A DNA stretch of 64,000 nt from Lactobacillus selangorensis (GCF_001437205.1 NZ_JQAZ01000001.1:186001-250000), one strand, 5' to 3'. Counted from the first letter of the stretch, positions 49,892 through 60,795 are shown. The notes: generated by a model not told the origin, from the letters alone. Program-made: numbers and translations.

Positions 49892-51190
49892 GTGTCTAGT
49901 TATCAAAAACCAAAAGGAACCGCCGACATTTTACCAGGCGAAACGGCAAAATGGCATTTTGTCGAAGAAACCGCTCGGCAGATTTTTCATGATTATCGGT
50001 TCCAAGAAATTCGGACCCCATTATTTGAAGATTACCATGTCTTTTCCAGAAGTTCAGGCGATACTTCTGATATCGTGACCAAGGAAATGTATGATTTCCA
50101 TGATAAAGGGGATCGGCATATTGCACTGCGTCCGGAAGGAACCGCCGGTGTCGTCCGGGCCTATGTTGAAAACAAATTATACGGACCTGAATATGTAAAA
50201 CCCGAAAAAGTTTACTATATGGGACCAATGTATCGTTATGAACGGCCGCAATCCGGCCGTCAGCGTGAATTCCATCAGATTGGGGTCGAAGCCTTCGGAG
50301 CTGAAAGCCCAGCACAAGATGTTGAGGTCATTGCAATGGCGATGCAGTTACTGAACACATTAGGTGTCAAAAATCTGAAACTTGTCATCAATACTTTAGG
50401 CGATAAGGAATCTCGTCAGGCTTATCAACAAGCACTGGTGGAATTCTTGCGGCCGCACTTTGATGAATTGAGTGCCGATTCACAAACCCGTTTGGAAAAG
50501 AATCCGTTACGGGTACTCGACAGCAAAGATGAACATGACCAGGAAATCGTCACGGATGCGCCATCCATTCTTGATTATTTGGACGAGAAATCGCAACAGC
50601 ATTTCGACACGGTCCAATCGTTGTTGAAAGACCTCAACATCGACTTTGTGATCGATCCGGATATGGTGCGTGGCTTAGATTATTACAACCACACGATTTT
50701 CGAAATCATGACAGACAGCAAAGCCTTTGGTGGCAAGATGACGACAATCTTAGCCGGCGGTCGTTACAACGGACTGGTTGAACAGCTCGGCGGCCCGGAT
50801 ACACCTGGGATCGGTTTTGGGATGGGAGTCGAACGTCTGATGCTCGTTATGGATGCCGAAGATGTTAAAGTGCCGGTTGATGACGATTTGGAAGTCTATG
50901 TCGTCGGAATTGGGGCCGAAACGAATGCGACGACCCTTGAAATGGTTCAAGCTTTGCGCAAGGAAGGTGTCTCTGCCGACCGTGATTATCTTGACCGTAA
51001 GGCGAAGGGACAGTTCAAGACTGCCAATCGGTTGAATGCTGAATATGTGATTACGATTGGACAAGATGAAATGACCAATCGAGTGGCCAATGTCAAAATC
51101 ATGGCGACTGGGAAGCAAGTTCAAGTCCCATTTGAGCAGATCGCACAGCATTTTGAACAAGTGCAACAACAATTAAAAGAAGCAGAATAG
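49892..51190 (+). CDS. hisS: Histidyl-tRNA synthetase
   Basis: This class II synthetase charges tRNA-His. The 432-residue protein has motif 2 in the [24 protein letters not shown] region, the His-specific signatures [13 protein letters not shown] (HisA) and the GGRYNGL segment, motif 3 [11 protein letters not shown], and a C-terminal anticodon-binding domain. GTG is chosen as start (nine bases after AAGGAG); an ATG two codons earlier is too close to it. It is controlled by the upstream T-box and precedes aspS by 12 bases. Confidence 0.97.
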   Translation: MSSYQKPKGTADILPGETAKWHFVEETARQIFHDYRFQEIRTPLFEDYHVFSRSSGDTSDIVTKEMYDFHDKGDRHIALRPEGTAGVVRAYVENKLYGPEYVKPEKVYYMGPMYRYERPQSGRQREFHQIGVEAFGAESPAQDVEVIAMAMQLLNTLGVKNLKLVINTLGDKESRQAYQQALVEFLRPHFDELSADSQTRLEKNPLRVLDSKDEHDQEIVTDAPSILDYLDEKSQQHFDTVQSLLKDLNIDFVIDPDMVRGLDYYNHTIFEIMTDSKAFGGKMTTILAGGRYNGLVEQLGGPDTPGIGFGMGVERLMLVMDAEDVKVPVDDDLEVYVVGIGAETNATTLEMVQALRKEGVSADRDYLDRKAKGQFKTANRLNAEYVITIGQDEMTNRVANVKIMATGKQVQVPFEQIAQHFEQVQQQLKEAE

Positions 51191-51202
51191 GGGAGCGAGA
51201 AT

Positions 51203-52975
51203 ATGAGCAAACGCACCACATACTGTGGCTTAGTCGATGAATCCTATGTTGATCAAACCGTTACATTAGACGGCTGGGTCCAGAAAAAACGGAACTTAGG
51301 CGGATTGATCTTCGTTGACCTCCGTGACCGTGAAGGCATCGTTCAGATTGTTTTCAGTAAGGAATATTCAGGGGCTGCCTTTGAAAAGGCTGATGACCTG
51401 CACAGCGAATATGTTGTTGAAGTGACTGGGAAAGTGGTTCGCCGGGTCGGTGACGCCATCAATAAGAAGATGAAGACCGGCATGGTCGAAGTCGAAGCCA
51501 CCGATTTAACGATTTTAAACAAGTCCAAGACACCGCCATTCCCGATTGAAGATAACATTACGGCCAGCGAAGATTTGAAGCTGCAGTATCGTTACCTCGA
51601 TTTGCGGCGTCCGGAAATGATGAAGGCTTTGCGGACTCGGTCCCAAATCACGAAGTCTGTCCATCATTATTTAGACGACCATGACTTCATTGATATCGAA
51701 ACACCTGATTTGACCAAATCGACACCAGAAGGGGCTCGTGATTACTTAGTTCCGTCACGTGTCTACCCAGGCAGTTTCTATGCTTTGCCGCAATCGCCGC
51801 AGTTGTTCAAACAATTGCTGATGGCAGCGGGTTTCGACAAGTATTATCAGATTGCCCGTTGCTTCCGTGATGAAGATTTGCGTGGCGACCGGCAGCCGGA
51901 ATTCACCCAGATTGATTTGGAAGCCAGCTTTGTGACTGCCAAAGATATTCAGGATTACACGGAAGGTTTGATTGCCCAAGTCATGCATGATGAAAAGGGC
52001 ATCGATGTCAAACTGCCATTCCAGCGGATGGATTGGCAAGAAGCCATGGATCGTTACGGTTCTGATAAGCCGGATGTTCGTTTCGGCATGGAACTGCAAG
52101 ATGTCAGCAACTTGTTCAAAGATAGTGCCTTTAAAGTCTTCAGTGGCGCAATTGCTAATGGCGGCCAGGTGAAGGCGATTGTCGTTCCGGATGGTGCTAG
52201 TCACTATTCCCGGAAGAACATCGACAAATTGCAAGAATATATCAAGCGGTTTGATGCGAAAGGCTTAGCTTGGCTGAAGGTCAAGGACGGCACGGTCAAC
52301 GGGCCGATCGCCAAATTCGTCAAGGATAACGACGAACCATTGCTGAATCAGTTAGGGGCTAAGGAAGGCGACTTGATCGTCTTCGTTGCCGATGCTAAGA
52401 AAGTCGTTGCTGAAAGCTTAGGTTGGTTGCGCAAGTACTTTGCACATGATCTCGACTTGATCGATGAAAATCAATATGCCTTCTTATGGGTGGTCAACTG
52501 GCCGTTGTTTGAATTTGATGAAGGCATTCAGCGTTGGGTTCCGGCCCACCATCCATTCACGATGCCGAATGAAGAGGATATTCATTATCTGGATACCGAT
52601 CCGCATAAGGCCCATGCCCAGTCGTACGATATCGTTCTCAATGGTTATGAATTGGGCGGCGGTTCCGTTCGTATCCATCAACGTGACATTCAGGAAAAGA
52701 TGCTCAAGGCCTTGGACTTCACGCCAGAACGAGCCGAAGCACAGTTTGGTTTCTTGCTGAAAGCTTTGGATTACGGGTTCCCGCCGGAAGCAGGACTTGC
52801 CATCGGCTTGGATCGCTTTGCAATGCTGTTAGCCCATAAAGACAACATTCGTGATGTCATTGCCTTCCCGAAGAATTCAAAGGCTACTGAACCAATGACG
52901 AAGGCACCGGCACCAGTTGCTGATAATCAGTTAACGGATCTGGGCATTGAAGTCAGCCACGACGCTAAAAAGTAA
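51203..52975 (+). CDS. aspS: Aspartyl-tRNA synthetase
   Basis: This class IIb synthetase charges tRNA-Asp. The 590-residue bacterial-type protein has an N-terminal OB-fold anticodon-binding domain ([22 protein letters not shown], in pieces), motif 2 ([18 protein letters not shown]), a GAD insertion domain, and motif 3 ([12 protein letters not shown]). GGGGAG precedes the ATG. It is co-transcribed with hisS from the T-box leader. The tRNA-Asn/tRNA-Asp discriminating status cannot be told here. Confidence 0.98.
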   Translation: MSKRTTYCGLVDESYVDQTVTLDGWVQKKRNLGGLIFVDLRDREGIVQIVFSKEYSGAAFEKADDLHSEYVVEVTGKVVRRVGDAINKKMKTGMVEVEATDLTILNKSKTPPFPIEDNITASEDLKLQYRYLDLRRPEMMKALRTRSQITKSVHHYLDDHDFIDIETPDLTKSTPEGARDYLVPSRVYPGSFYALPQSPQLFKQLLMAAGFDKYYQIARCFRDEDLRGDRQPEFTQIDLEASFVTAKDIQDYTEGLIAQVMHDEKGIDVKLPFQRMDWQEAMDRYGSDKPDVRFGMELQDVSNLFKDSAFKVFSGAIANGGQVKAIVVPDGASHYSRKNIDKLQEYIKRFDAKGLAWLKVKDGTVNGPIAKFVKDNDEPLLNQLGAKEGDLIVFVADAKKVVAESLGWLRKYFAHDLDLIDENQYAFLWVVNWPLFEFDEGIQRWVPAHHPFTMPNEEDIHYLDTDPHKAHAQSYDIVLNGYELGGGSVRIHQRDIQEKMLKALDFTPERAEAQFGFLLKALDYGFPPEAGLAIGLDRFAMLLAHKDNIRDVIAFPKNSKATEPMTKAPAPVADNQLTDLGIEVSHDAKK

Positions 52976-52985
52976 ATTTTGTTTC

Positions 52986-53018
52986 AAAACAGTGATCCTG
53001 CGATCACTGTTTTTTTTG
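52986..53018 (+). terminator. Terminator after aspS
   Basis: AAAACAGTGATC, CTGC, GATCACTGTTTT, T-run. Confidence 0.93.
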
Positions 53019-53045
53019 TCTAAAATCGCAATTCAGCCCATTTTA

Positions 53046-53075
53046 TTGCGGCCAATCGATTTAATGTCGTATAAT
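53046..53075 (+). promoter_or_regulatory. Promoter of msrB-msrA
   Basis: TTGCGG (53046-53051), 18 bp, TATAAT (53070-53075). Confidence 0.6.
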
Positions 53076-53095
53076 CGCTCCAAGAGGTGATCAAG

Positions 53096-53539
53096 ATGGC
53101 AGTAACAAAAGATGATGAATTAAAGAAGCGTTTAACGCCGGAACAGTATAACGTGACTCAAAACGGTGCCACTGAAATGCCGTTTTCAGGCCAGTATGAT
53201 AATTTTTACAAGCCAGGCATCTACGTTGATGTTGTGAATGGCGAGCCTTTGTTCAGCTCGACGGATAAATATGATGCCGGCTGCGGTTGGCCGTCCTTCA
53301 CGAAACCAATCGAGACGTTGAAAGAAAAAACGGATACCTCGCATGGAATGGTGCGGACCGAAGTGGAAAGCGACCAGGCACATTCTCATTTAGGCCATGT
53401 CTTTAATGACGGTCCGAAAGACAAGGGCGGTCTGCGTTACTGTATCAATTCGGCGGCATTGAAGTTCATTCCAGCAGCTGATCTCGACCAAGAGGGTTAT
53501 GGCCGTTACGATTATTTATTCAAAGGGGGTCAAAAATAA
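53096..53539 (+). CDS. msrB: Methionine-R-sulfoxide reductase B
   Basis: MsrB reduces the R-epimer of methionine sulfoxide in proteins. The 147-residue protein has the family motifs DAGCGWPSF and [11 protein letters not shown] with the catalytic Cys. The two CxxC zinc-binding pairs found in many MsrB proteins are absent, so this is the zinc-free type. AGAGG is eight bases before the chosen ATG; an earlier GTG overlaps it. The stop overlaps the msrA start (TAATG). Confidence 0.96.
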   Translation: MAVTKDDELKKRLTPEQYNVTQNGATEMPFSGQYDNFYKPGIYVDVVNGEPLFSSTDKYDAGCGWPSFTKPIETLKEKTDTSHGMVRTEVESDQAHSHLGHVFNDGPKDKGGLRYCINSAALKFIPAADLDQEGYGRYDYLFKGGQK

Positions 53540-54084
53540 TGGCAACTGACACAGCAATTTTTGCCGGTGGATGTTTCTGGTGCATGGTGCATCCGTTTGA
53601 TACGTATCCAGGCATCAAGAGTGTCATTTCCGGTTATACCGGCGGGCACGTCGCCAATCCGACTTACGAACAGGTTTCCAGCGGCACGACCGGACACACC
53701 GAAGCAGTCAAGATCACATTTGATCCGGATATCATTTCATATCGCAAATTAGTCGATATTTATTGGCATCAGACTGATCCAACCGACGCTTCTGGCCAAT
53801 TCCAAGATCGGGGCGATAATTATCGGCCGGTAATCTATTATAATTCGCCGGAACAAAAACAAGTCGCCGAAGCATCCAAGGCGGCGCTGCAGAAGAGCGA
53901 AAAGTTCAAACAGCCGATTGTCACTCAAATCGAGCCGGCCCAGCCGTTTTATCCGGCCGAAGAGTATCATCAGGACTTTTACAAGAAGAATCCGCTGCGG
54001 GATCAGCTCGAAGAAAATGGGGGCCGGGCCCAGTTCAAAAAGGAACACTGGGACAACGGAAAGAGCGACACACCGTTGAAGTAG
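53539..54084 (+). CDS. msrA: Methionine-S-sulfoxide reductase A
   Basis: MsrA reduces the S-epimer of methionine sulfoxide. The 181-residue protein has the active-site motif GGCFWCM (about 11-17) near the N-terminus, [18 protein letters not shown] and a [14 protein letters not shown]-terminal signature. It is coupled to msrB by a one-base overlap, so both epimers are repaired from one transcript. Confidence 0.97.
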   Translation: MATDTAIFAGGCFWCMVHPFDTYPGIKSVISGYTGGHVANPTYEQVSSGTTGHTEAVKITFDPDIISYRKLVDIYWHQTDPTDASGQFQDRGDNYRPVIYYNSPEQKQVAEASKAALQKSEKFKQPIVTQIEPAQPFYPAEEYHQDFYKKNPLRDQLEENGGRAQFKKEHWDNGKSDTPLK

Positions 54085-54163
54085 TCTCTCATTTAGGGGT
54101 TCGATTTTTACGCAATTTGTAGTATGCTATACAGGCTAAACAAATTCATAAAGGTCGGTTTTT

Positions 54164-55042
54164 ATGCAAAGAATTGAGAAACTTGCGAAACATCATCAAA
54201 ATATGTCGAAGCTTTCGGCGGCATTCCTCTATAGTATTGCGGTTGCCGTTGCGTTAAACTTTTTCTGGGAGCCAGGCGGTATCTACGCTTCTGGGATTAC
54301 TGGGCTTGCCCAACTGATCTCAACGATCACAAAACGGTTTGCACCGTTTACGGTCTCGACGGCGCTGATGCTGCTGGTTCTCAACTTGCCTTTATTTGTG
54401 TTGGCGTGGCGCAAGATCGGCCATCATTTCACGGTCTTTACAATCATTTCGGTTGTCTTATCCAGTTTGATGATGAAAATCATTCCGGTAACAAAGCTGA
54501 CGATCGACCCGATTATCTGTGCAATCTTTGGGGCCGTCCTCAACGGAGCCGGAACTGGTTTTGCGTTAAAAAATGGGATTTCCACCGGTGGATTGGATAT
54601 TCTGGGGATCGTTCTGCGGAAGAAAACGGGCAAATCGATCGGAACAATCAACATTATTTTCAATGCGATGATTATTTTTGCGGCTGGTTTCATTTTCGGC
54701 TGGCCCCATGCGTTCTACTCTGCATTAAGTATTTTCATCAATGGGAAAGTCATGGATTTGGTTTACACGCGGCATCAGAAGCTGCAGGTTATGATTGTGA
54801 CGAGCCATCCGAAAAATGTGATTGAAGCGATCCAAAGCGAAATGCGGCGGGGAATCACAATTGTGCATGACGCCGAAGGAGCTTATAAACACCAAGAAAA
54901 AACGATTTTGTTTACGGTGATTTCACGGTATGAAATGCACGATTTAGAAAGTGCGATGTATCATTCCGATCCGCACGCCTTTGTGAGTATCACTTCGGCG
55001 GTTAAGATTCTCGGTCATTTTTACGAGCAGCCGCATGATTAG
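54164..55042 (+). CDS. YitT family (DUF161/DUF2179) membrane protein
   Basis: The 292-residue protein has five to six membrane helices (EPGGIYASGITGLAQLIS, ISTGGLDILGIVLRKKTGKSIG are family landmarks) and a C-terminal cytosolic DUF2179 domain (LQVMIVTSHPKNVIEAIQ...AVKILGHFYEQ). The transported or sensed molecule is unknown. The ATG of MQRIEKLAKHH lies after AAAGGT; the site is weak. Ends before a strong terminator. Confidence 0.92.
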   Translation: MQRIEKLAKHHQNMSKLSAAFLYSIAVAVALNFFWEPGGIYASGITGLAQLISTITKRFAPFTVSTALMLLVLNLPLFVLAWRKIGHHFTVFTIISVVLSSLMMKIIPVTKLTIDPIICAIFGAVLNGAGTGFALKNGISTGGLDILGIVLRKKTGKSIGTINIIFNAMIIFAAGFIFGWPHAFYSALSIFINGKVMDLVYTRHQKLQVMIVTSHPKNVIEAIQSEMRRGITIVHDAEGAYKHQEKTILFTVISRYEMHDLESAMYHSDPHAFVSITSAVKILGHFYEQPHD

Positions 55043-55086
55043 ACTAAATTAAAAAAGTTACTTTAACTCCATTAAATTACAATTCA

Positions 55087-55118
55087 AGCACACTTCCAAG
55101 TCGGAAGTGTGCTTTTTT
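55087..55118 (+). terminator. Terminator after the YitT gene
   Basis: AGCACACTTCC, AAGTC, GGAAGTGTGCT, T6. Confidence 0.93.
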
Positions 55119-55170
55119 GTCGCCCTGATTTTTGGTACAATGGCCGTAGCAAGGGAAAGGAATGAACGGC

Positions 55171-56076
55171 ATGAAAATTGGATCACATGTTTCGATGAAA
55201 GGTACGAAAATGTTATTGGGTTCGGCACAGGAAGCGGCTGCTGAAAACGCCAATGCATTTATGATTTATACAGGGGCACCGCAGAACACACGGCGAAAAC
55301 CGACGGAGAAATTTCAAATCGAGCCGGCCCATGCTTATATGCAGGAACATGGAATCGATACGATCGTCGTTCATGCCCCTTATATCGTCAACTTGGGGAA
55401 TACTTTGAAACCGGACAAATTTGAATTCGGTGTGCAATTTATGCGGGATGAAGTGGCGCGTGCCGATGCGATCGGTGCGCAGCAAATGGCCTTCCATCCG
55501 GGGGCACATGTCGGCGCCGGTGCCGATGCTGCGCTTCAGCAGATTATCAAAGGGCTTAATGAGATTTTAACGGAAGACCAGACCGTTCATATTGCCATTG
55601 AAACGATGGCTGGCAAAGGAACCGAAGTCGGAACATCGTTTGAACAATTAGCGACGATTATCGACGGTGTCCAAGATAATGACAAGCTTAGTGTGTGTTT
55701 CGATACTTGCCATACGAGTGATGCTGGGTATGCAATCAAAGACGATTTTGACGGTGTCTTGAATGAATTCGACCATCTTATCGGACTCGACCGGCTCCAG
55801 CTGATTCATCTGAACGATTCTAAAAATCCGCAGGGCAGTCATAAAGACCGTCATGAAAATATCGGTTTTGGAACGATTGGGTTCGATACGTTAAATTATG
55901 TGGCTCACCATCCGCAGCTTGAAACGGTTCCGAAGATTTTGGAAACGCCTTACATTGACGGCAGTAAAAAGAAACGGGCCTACTCGCCTTACAAGCGTGA
56001 AATTGCCATGCTTGAGACTGAAACCTTTGATCCAGAGATGAAAGATGAAATCCTCGCTGAAAACGAGGCTTCGTGA
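55171..56076 (+). CDS. nfo: Endonuclease IV (AP endonuclease)
   Basis: Nfo cuts DNA 5' to abasic sites in base-excision repair. The 301-residue TIM-barrel zinc enzyme has the family landmarks [69 protein letters not shown]-type metal-binding regions, and ILETP. AAGGAA lies eight bases before the chosen ATG; an ATG three codons earlier overlaps it. Confidence 0.97.
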   Translation: MKIGSHVSMKGTKMLLGSAQEAAAENANAFMIYTGAPQNTRRKPTEKFQIEPAHAYMQEHGIDTIVVHAPYIVNLGNTLKPDKFEFGVQFMRDEVARADAIGAQQMAFHPGAHVGAGADAALQQIIKGLNEILTEDQTVHIAIETMAGKGTEVGTSFEQLATIIDGVQDNDKLSVCFDTCHTSDAGYAIKDDFDGVLNEFDHLIGLDRLQLIHLNDSKNPQGSHKDRHENIGFGTIGFDTLNYVAHHPQLETVPKILETPYIDGSKKKRAYSPYKREIAMLETETFDPEMKDEILAENEAS

Positions 56077-56079
56077 CAG

Positions 56080-56113
56080 AAAAAGCTGGAACAAAAATGT
56101 TCCAGCTTTTTTA
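56080..56113. terminator. Bidirectional terminator, nfo / PPDK regulator
   Basis: AAAAAGCTGGAAC, AAAAAT, GTTCCAGCTTTTT. Confidence 0.93.
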
Positions 56114-56118
56114 GTGCG

Positions 56119-56949
56119 TTAATTTTTCGGTGTCCCATAGTAATCGAGTCCCATCTTTTCAAGAATTACAGTGGCTGTTTCCTCGATTGAACGATTGGCA
56201 ACGTTGATGACCATACAGCCGAGTTTCTGATACAGATCATTGGCATACTTCAATTCCTTGTTGATTTCATCCATGTCGGAATAGGTTGTGTCCGGGTTCA
56301 ATCCATAAGCAATCATGCGTTCCCGGCGGATATTATTTAAAATTTCAGGATCATTCGTCAAACCGACGATCTTCTTAGGATCAATTTGGAAGATTTCTTC
56401 AGGAATGTGAGCCTGTGGCACTAGCGGCAGGTTGGCTACTTTGACGTTTTGGTTGGCTAGAAAAAGGGATAACGGCGTCTTTGAGGTCCGTGAAACGCCT
56501 AATAAGACGATATCGGCCTCTAAGAAGCCTTTCGGATCCTTGCCATCGTCATACATGACAGCAAATTCCATCGCAGAAATGCGGTCGAAATATTTGGTGT
56601 TCAGATGATGAATCGCACCGGCTTCGCCAGACGGTTTCTGGTTGGCCAGATGACCAACTTCATTCATGATTGGGGTCATCAGATCAAAATAATCGACGCC
56701 TAATTCGGTACAAATCTGGTTGGTTTGATCGGCCAACCCTGGTGTCCCGAAGGTATGCATGATAAAACCGCCGTGTTTCTTAGTTTGTTCGACGATCGGC
56801 CGGATTTTTTCGACTTTCGTGATAAAAGGGAACCGTTCGATGCGTGGTTCGACATCCGGATATTGTGCCAATGCGGCTTGTGCAAGGCGTAAAGCCGTTT
56901 CTCCGACTGAATCGGAAAGAATGCTGACGCTGATTTTTGTGGCTGCCAT
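56119..56949 (-). CDS. PPDK/PEP-synthase regulatory protein (DUF299)
   Basis: The 276-residue protein is of the bifunctional kinase/phosphorylase family that switches pyruvate phosphate dikinase or PEP synthase on and off by reversible Thr phosphorylation using ADP. Marks: SILSDSVGETALRLAQAAL at the start, the P-loop-like GVSRTSKTPLSLFLANQ (about 148-165) and RRERMIAYG. No dikinase gene is in the window. GGGAG supports the chosen ATG (MAATKISVS). Confidence 0.93.
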   Translation of the reverse strand: MAATKISVSILSDSVGETALRLAQAALAQYPDVEPRIERFPFITKVEKIRPIVEQTKKHGGFIMHTFGTPGLADQTNQICTELGVDYFDLMTPIMNEVGHLANQKPSGEAGAIHHLNTKYFDRISAMEFAVMYDDGKDPKGFLEADIVLLGVSRTSKTPLSLFLANQNVKVANLPLVPQAHIPEEIFQIDPKKIVGLTNDPEILNNIRRERMIAYGLNPDTTYSDMDEINKELKYANDLYQKLGCMVINVANRSIEETATVILEKMGLDYYGTPKN

Positions 56950-57064
56950 GTAAAAAACTCCCATCTGTTGTTTCAATTGATATGCTTATCATAGCATAGT
57001 CACCTGTGAAAATGTATCCGCTCTCTTTTTTAAATAAAAAAGTCGGGGTTTCGGGAAAGTTTTG

Positions 57065-57093
57065 TTGACGCGCTTTTTCTGTTTCGCTATAAT
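57065..57093 (+). promoter_or_regulatory. rpsU promoter
   Basis: TTGACG (57065-57070), 17 bp, TATAAT (57088-57093); start near 57100. Confidence 0.8.
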
Positions 57094-57154
57094 AAATAAG
57101 AACGATACCAGTGTGTGTCGTTTCTATTTTCAGATGCGAGGGGAGGGATATCAG

Positions 57155-57337
57155 ATGTCAAAGACAGTCGTTCGTAAAAACGAATCTCTTGATGATGCTC
57201 TTCGTCGCTTCAAACGTTCCGTCTCAAAAAGCGGTACATTACAAGAATACCGGAAACGGGAATTCTACGAAAAACCGAGTGTGAAGCGCAAGTTAAAGTC
57301 AGAAGCAGCACGTAAGCGTAAGAAGAAGCGCTTTTAA
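57155..57337 (+). CDS. rpsU: 30S ribosomal protein S21
   Basis: The 60-residue basic protein has the S21 sequence: [37 protein letters not shown] and a Lys/Arg tail. GGGGAGG lies nine bases before the ATG of [10 protein letters not shown]. It heads the cluster yqeY-phoH-ybeY-dgkA-era-recO, as in most Firmicutes. Confidence 0.98.
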   Translation: MSKTVVRKNESLDDALRRFKRSVSKSGTLQEYRKREFYEKPSVKRKLKSEAARKRKKKRF

Positions 57338-57362
57338 GGTCAATTTCTAAGGAAATGATGAA

Positions 57363-57812
57363 ATGAGCTTACAAGATTCTTTAAATTCTGATTTAAAAAC
57401 TGCAATGAAGGCGCATGACAAGGCAACTTTATCCACTGTTCGGATGTTAAAATCATCACTCCAGAATGAGCAGATCAAACTGGGCCATGATTTGACACCG
57501 GATGAGGAATTAAGTTTGCTCTCACGGGAATTGAAGCAGCGGAAAGACTCTGAAGCCGAGTTCAAGGAGGCTGGTCGTGATGATTTGGCTGATTCAACGG
57601 CAACGGAAATCAAAGTCGTTGAACGTTACATGCCAAAGCCATTGACGGCGGATGAATTGAACAAAATTGTTCAAGACACCATCCAGGAGACTGGTGCTAC
57701 GTCAAGCAAAGACTTCGGCCAGGTTATGAAGGCTGTTATGCCGAAAGTAACTGGACGTGCCAATGGGAAACAAGTCAGCGCAGCTGTGAAAACAGCTTTA
57801 AACGCCAACTAA
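57363..57812 (+). CDS. yqeY: GatB/YqeY domain protein
   Basis: The 149-residue helical protein is of the YqeY family, related to the C-terminal tRNA-binding domain of the amidotransferase subunit GatB. Marks: LKTAMKAHDKATLSTVRMLKSSLQ, VVERYMPKPLTADELNKIV and GKQVSAAVK. Its role is probably in tRNA or translation quality control, not proven. It follows rpsU by 25 bp. Confidence 0.95.
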   Translation: MSLQDSLNSDLKTAMKAHDKATLSTVRMLKSSLQNEQIKLGHDLTPDEELSLLSRELKQRKDSEAEFKEAGRDDLADSTATEIKVVERYMPKPLTADELNKIVQDTIQETGATSSKDFGQVMKAVMPKVTGRANGKQVSAAVKTALNAN

Positions 57813-57831
57813 ATTGCATATAAAATGAAAG

Positions 57832-57865
57832 AAGTTTCGGTCGTCCGATCGGGGCTTTTTTTGTG
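57832..57865 (+). terminator. Terminator-like hairpin after yqeY
   Basis: AAGTTTCGGTCG pairs with CGATCGGGGCTT (several G-T pairs) around TC, then T-run. Confidence 0.5.
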
Positions 57866-57952
57866 TCGTTCGGTCTGGTACGACTGAATCTTGTCGCAAC
57901 CTCTAAGTGTGTTAAAATAGGGATACAAAGTAAATCTATCATTTGAGGGGTA

Positions 57953-58945
57953 ATGAATTTTTTGACTGGCAAAAAACAATTTGAAAAATCATTTCACCTG
58001 CAAAATCCGGATCAAGCACCGGATTTAATGGGGATCAACGATCAGTTCCTCCATTTGATCGAATCTGGCATGCAGGTGACACTGAGTGCTTTCGATGACG
58101 ATATCAAGATCAGCGGCGATAATAATGAATTTGTTTCGCAAAGTTATGCGATCTTGACAGCACTGACAAAGCTCTTGGATCACGGCATCAAATTAAGCGG
58201 AGCCGATGTGATGAATGCAATCAATATGGCTCACGCCGGCACGTTAGATTATTTTACCGATTTTTATAGCGAAGTTTTATTACATGATAGTAAAGGCGCC
58301 CCGATTCGGGTCAAGAATTACGGGCAGCATCAATATGTCGAAGCGGTCCGGCATAAGGACATCACGTTCGGAATCGGACCAGCCGGGACTGGGAAAACTT
58401 ATTTGGCCGTTGTCATGGCAGTCACTGCTTTGAAGAAACGGCTTGTTGAAAAAATCATTTTGACTCGGCCCGCCGTTGAGGCCGGTGAAAATCTCGGTTT
58501 CCTGCCTGGCGATCTGAAGGAAAAGGTCGATCCGTATCTGCGGCCCGTTTACGATGCACTGTATAACGTCCTGGGCACCGAACATACGAACCGGCTGCTG
58601 GATCGTGGCGTGATTGAAATTGCGCCCTTAGCCTATATGCGTGGCCGGACACTGGACCAGGCGTTTGTCATCTTGGATGAAGCGCAGAATACGACGGAAG
58701 CTCAGATGAAGATGTTTCTGACTCGGCTTGGTTTTGGGTCGAAGATGATCGTCAATGGGGATGTCACTCAGATTGATCTGCCTCGTCATGAGAAGAGCGG
58801 ATTGATCGAAGCCAGTCACATTTTAAAGGGAATCGATCAAATTGAATTCGTTCAATTCAAAGCCACCGATGTCGTGCGGCATCCAGTAGTCGCTAAGATC
58901 ATCGAAGCATATGCGCACGCAGACGAACAACGAAATAAGGAGTAG
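57953..58945 (+). CDS. phoH: PhoH-like ATPase
   Basis: The 330-residue (from ATG) cytosolic P-loop ATPase has Walker A GPAGTGKT (142-149), Walker B AFVILDEAQNTT, and TRPAVEAGENLGFLPGDL. PhoH-like proteins are linked to RNA metabolism and ribosome processing and here precede ybeY, a ribosome-maturation RNase. The start is uncertain: ATG at 57953 is only two bases after GAGGGG, whereas TTG at 57962 is 11 bases after it. Confidence 0.96.
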   Translation: MNFLTGKKQFEKSFHLQNPDQAPDLMGINDQFLHLIESGMQVTLSAFDDDIKISGDNNEFVSQSYAILTALTKLLDHGIKLSGADVMNAINMAHAGTLDYFTDFYSEVLLHDSKGAPIRVKNYGQHQYVEAVRHKDITFGIGPAGTGKTYLAVVMAVTALKKRLVEKIILTRPAVEAGENLGFLPGDLKEKVDPYLRPVYDALYNVLGTEHTNRLLDRGVIEIAPLAYMRGRTLDQAFVILDEAQNTTEAQMKMFLTRLGFGSKMIVNGDVTQIDLPRHEKSGLIEASHILKGIDQIEFVQFKATDVVRHPVVAKIIEAYAHADEQRNKE

Positions 58946-58949
58946 GGTC

Positions 58950-59426
58950 ATGGATATTGAAATTGTAGATGAGACCAAACAGGTCGATGAAGCCCATCTG
59001 AAGATGGCACATGATTTGCTGGAATTTGCCGGCAGCTATATGAAACTGGCCGCTGATACGGAGATGTCGGTTACGTTTGTCAGCGACGACAAAATCCATC
59101 AGATCAACTTGGAATATCGGCAGACCGATCGGGCCACCGATGTGATTAGTTTTGCCATTGAGGAGGAAACTGCCGAAGAAGGGCTGCCCAAGAATTTTGA
59201 GGAACTCTATCATATTCCTAAGGATATCGGCGACTTGATTATTTCGCCGGCGACGGTTAAGGAACATGCGGAACGTTATGGGCATTCTTTCGACCGTGAA
59301 TTCGGCTACACACTGGTACATGGCTTCCTTCATTTGAATGGGTATGACCACATCAAACCTGAAGATGAGGCTGTGATGATCCCGCTACAGGAGAAAATTT
59401 TAGATGCGTATGGACTCAAACGATAA
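58950..59426 (+). CDS. ybeY: Endoribonuclease YbeY
   Basis: YbeY is a zinc-dependent RNase needed for 16S rRNA 3'-end maturation and ribosome quality control. The 158-residue protein has the zinc-binding HGFLHLNGYDH (His x3, about 122-132), with the conserved Arg of YRQTDRATDVISFA. AAGGAG is seven bases before the ATG. It starts four bases after phoH and overlaps dgkA by 23 bp. Confidence 0.97.
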   Translation: MDIEIVDETKQVDEAHLKMAHDLLEFAGSYMKLAADTEMSVTFVSDDKIHQINLEYRQTDRATDVISFAIEEETAEEGLPKNFEELYHIPKDIGDLIISPATVKEHAERYGHSFDREFGYTLVHGFLHLNGYDHIKPEDEAVMIPLQEKILDAYGLKR

Positions 59427-59802
59427 GCAGACCGGCAAAAATAAAACCTTTTTCCGTAGCGTCCGCCATGCGCTGACAGGGGTCAGAACGGCTTTTACCG
59501 AAGAAGACAATCTGAAACGAGATGCCACTTTTTCAATCGTGGTCATCCTGCTGGGATTTATGCTGCGAGTTTCAGCTTGGGACTGGCTGCTGCTGTCGAT
59601 TGCGATTGCGATCGTCGTTATCAGCGAGATGTGGAACACCGTGTTTGAAAATATGGTCGACCTGGTCGTCCATCATCAATATGATCCGTTAGCGAAGAAA
59701 ATTAAAGATATGAGTGCTGGAACGGTCCTTTTGACGGCGTTTTTCTCAAGTTTGATCGGATTGTACGTGTTTGTACCGTATCTCTGGCGGATGCTATTTT
59801 AA
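59404..59802 (+). CDS. dgkA: Undecaprenol kinase / diacylglycerol kinase DgkA
   Basis: The 132-residue membrane protein has three helices and the DgkA signature (RDATFSIVV..., VISEMWNTVFENMVDLV, AKKIKDMSAGTVLL). Gram-positive members phosphorylate undecaprenol, recycling the lipid carrier for cell-wall synthesis. Its ATG is inside ybeY, with AGGAG ten bases upstream. Part of the rpsU-recO cluster. No cdd gene lies between dgkA and era, unlike in Bacillus. Confidence 0.95.
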   Translation: MRMDSNDKQTGKNKTFFRSVRHALTGVRTAFTEEDNLKRDATFSIVVILLGFMLRVSAWDWLLLSIAIAIVVISEMWNTVFENMVDLVVHHQYDPLAKKIKDMSAGTVLLTAFFSSLIGLYVFVPYLWRMLF

Positions 59803-59821
59803 AGAAAGAGGCAATTGATAA

Positions 59822-60727
59822 ATGACTGAAAAAAAGTTTCGTTCTGGTTTTGTGGCGATTGTTGGCCGGCCCAATGTGGGGAAATCAACGTTCATGAACC
59901 GGATCTTAGGTGAAAAAGTCGCCATTATGTCGCCAAAAGCGCAGACGACTCGTAATAAGATTCAGGGCATCTACACAACGGATGATGTTCAAATCATTTT
60001 TGTGGATACTCCTGGCATTCACAAGCCGCAAAACGGGCTCGATGAATATATGGATGATGCGGCTTTGTCGACACTGAATGAAGTCGATGTCGTCCTCTTC
60101 ATGATCAGTGCACCTGATAAAAAAGGTCCTGGCGACCAGTTCATCATGGATAAACTTAAGGCGGTTAATAAGCCAATCGACCTTGTTGTCAATAAGATCG
60201 ATGAAGTTCATCCCGACCAGCTGCCGAGTATCGTCGCCAGTTATGAAGATGAACTGCAGTTTGCCAATATTTTCCCGATTTCGGCAACTCAGGGTAATAA
60301 TGTCGCGCAAATGATCACTACACTTGAAAAAGAGCTGCCGGCCGGACCGCAGTATTATCCGGAAGATCAATTATCTGACCATCCCGAATACTTTGTGGTC
60401 GGTGAATTGATTCGTGAAAAGATTCTCGAACTGACACATGATGAAGTGCCGCATTCAGTTGCCGTCGTCGTTGAACGAATGAATCAGCATGTCAACGGCA
60501 AGCTGCAAATCGAAGCGACCATCATGGTCGAACGTGATGGTCAAAAAGGAATCATCATCGGCAAGGGCGGCAAAATGCTGAAAGAAATCGGTATTCGTTC
60601 ACGTCGGGACATCGAAGCTTTACTGGGTGAAAAAGTCAACTTGAAGCTTTGGGTCAAAGTTTCGAAGGATTGGCGGGACAATAACCGCTATCTGAAGGAA
60701 TTCGGCTACAATAAGAAAAAGTTATAG
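59822..60727 (+). CDS. era: GTPase Era
   Basis: Era binds 16S rRNA and couples GTP hydrolysis to 30S assembly. The 301-residue protein has G1 GRPNVGKS (15-22), G3 DTPGIH, G4 NKID, and a C-terminal KH RNA-binding domain with [11 protein letters not shown]. It follows dgkA by 19 bp and precedes a terminator and recO. Confidence 0.98.
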   Translation: MTEKKFRSGFVAIVGRPNVGKSTFMNRILGEKVAIMSPKAQTTRNKIQGIYTTDDVQIIFVDTPGIHKPQNGLDEYMDDAALSTLNEVDVVLFMISAPDKKGPGDQFIMDKLKAVNKPIDLVVNKIDEVHPDQLPSIVASYEDELQFANIFPISATQGNNVAQMITTLEKELPAGPQYYPEDQLSDHPEYFVVGELIREKILELTHDEVPHSVAVVVERMNQHVNGKLQIEATIMVERDGQKGIIIGKGGKMLKEIGIRSRRDIEALLGEKVNLKLWVKVSKDWRDNNRYLKEFGYNKKKL

Positions 60728-60743
60728 AACAATCGTATTGATG

Positions 60744-60776
60744 GCAAGAGTCTGAGTTCGCTCAGGCTCTTGTTTT
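60744..60776 (+). terminator. Terminator between era and recO
   Basis: CAAGAGTCTGAG, TTCG, CTCAGGCTCTTG (one G-T pair), TTTT. It may be partial, as recO follows 20 bp later. Confidence 0.75.
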
Positions 60777-60795
60777 GCCGAAAGGGGGTTTTACA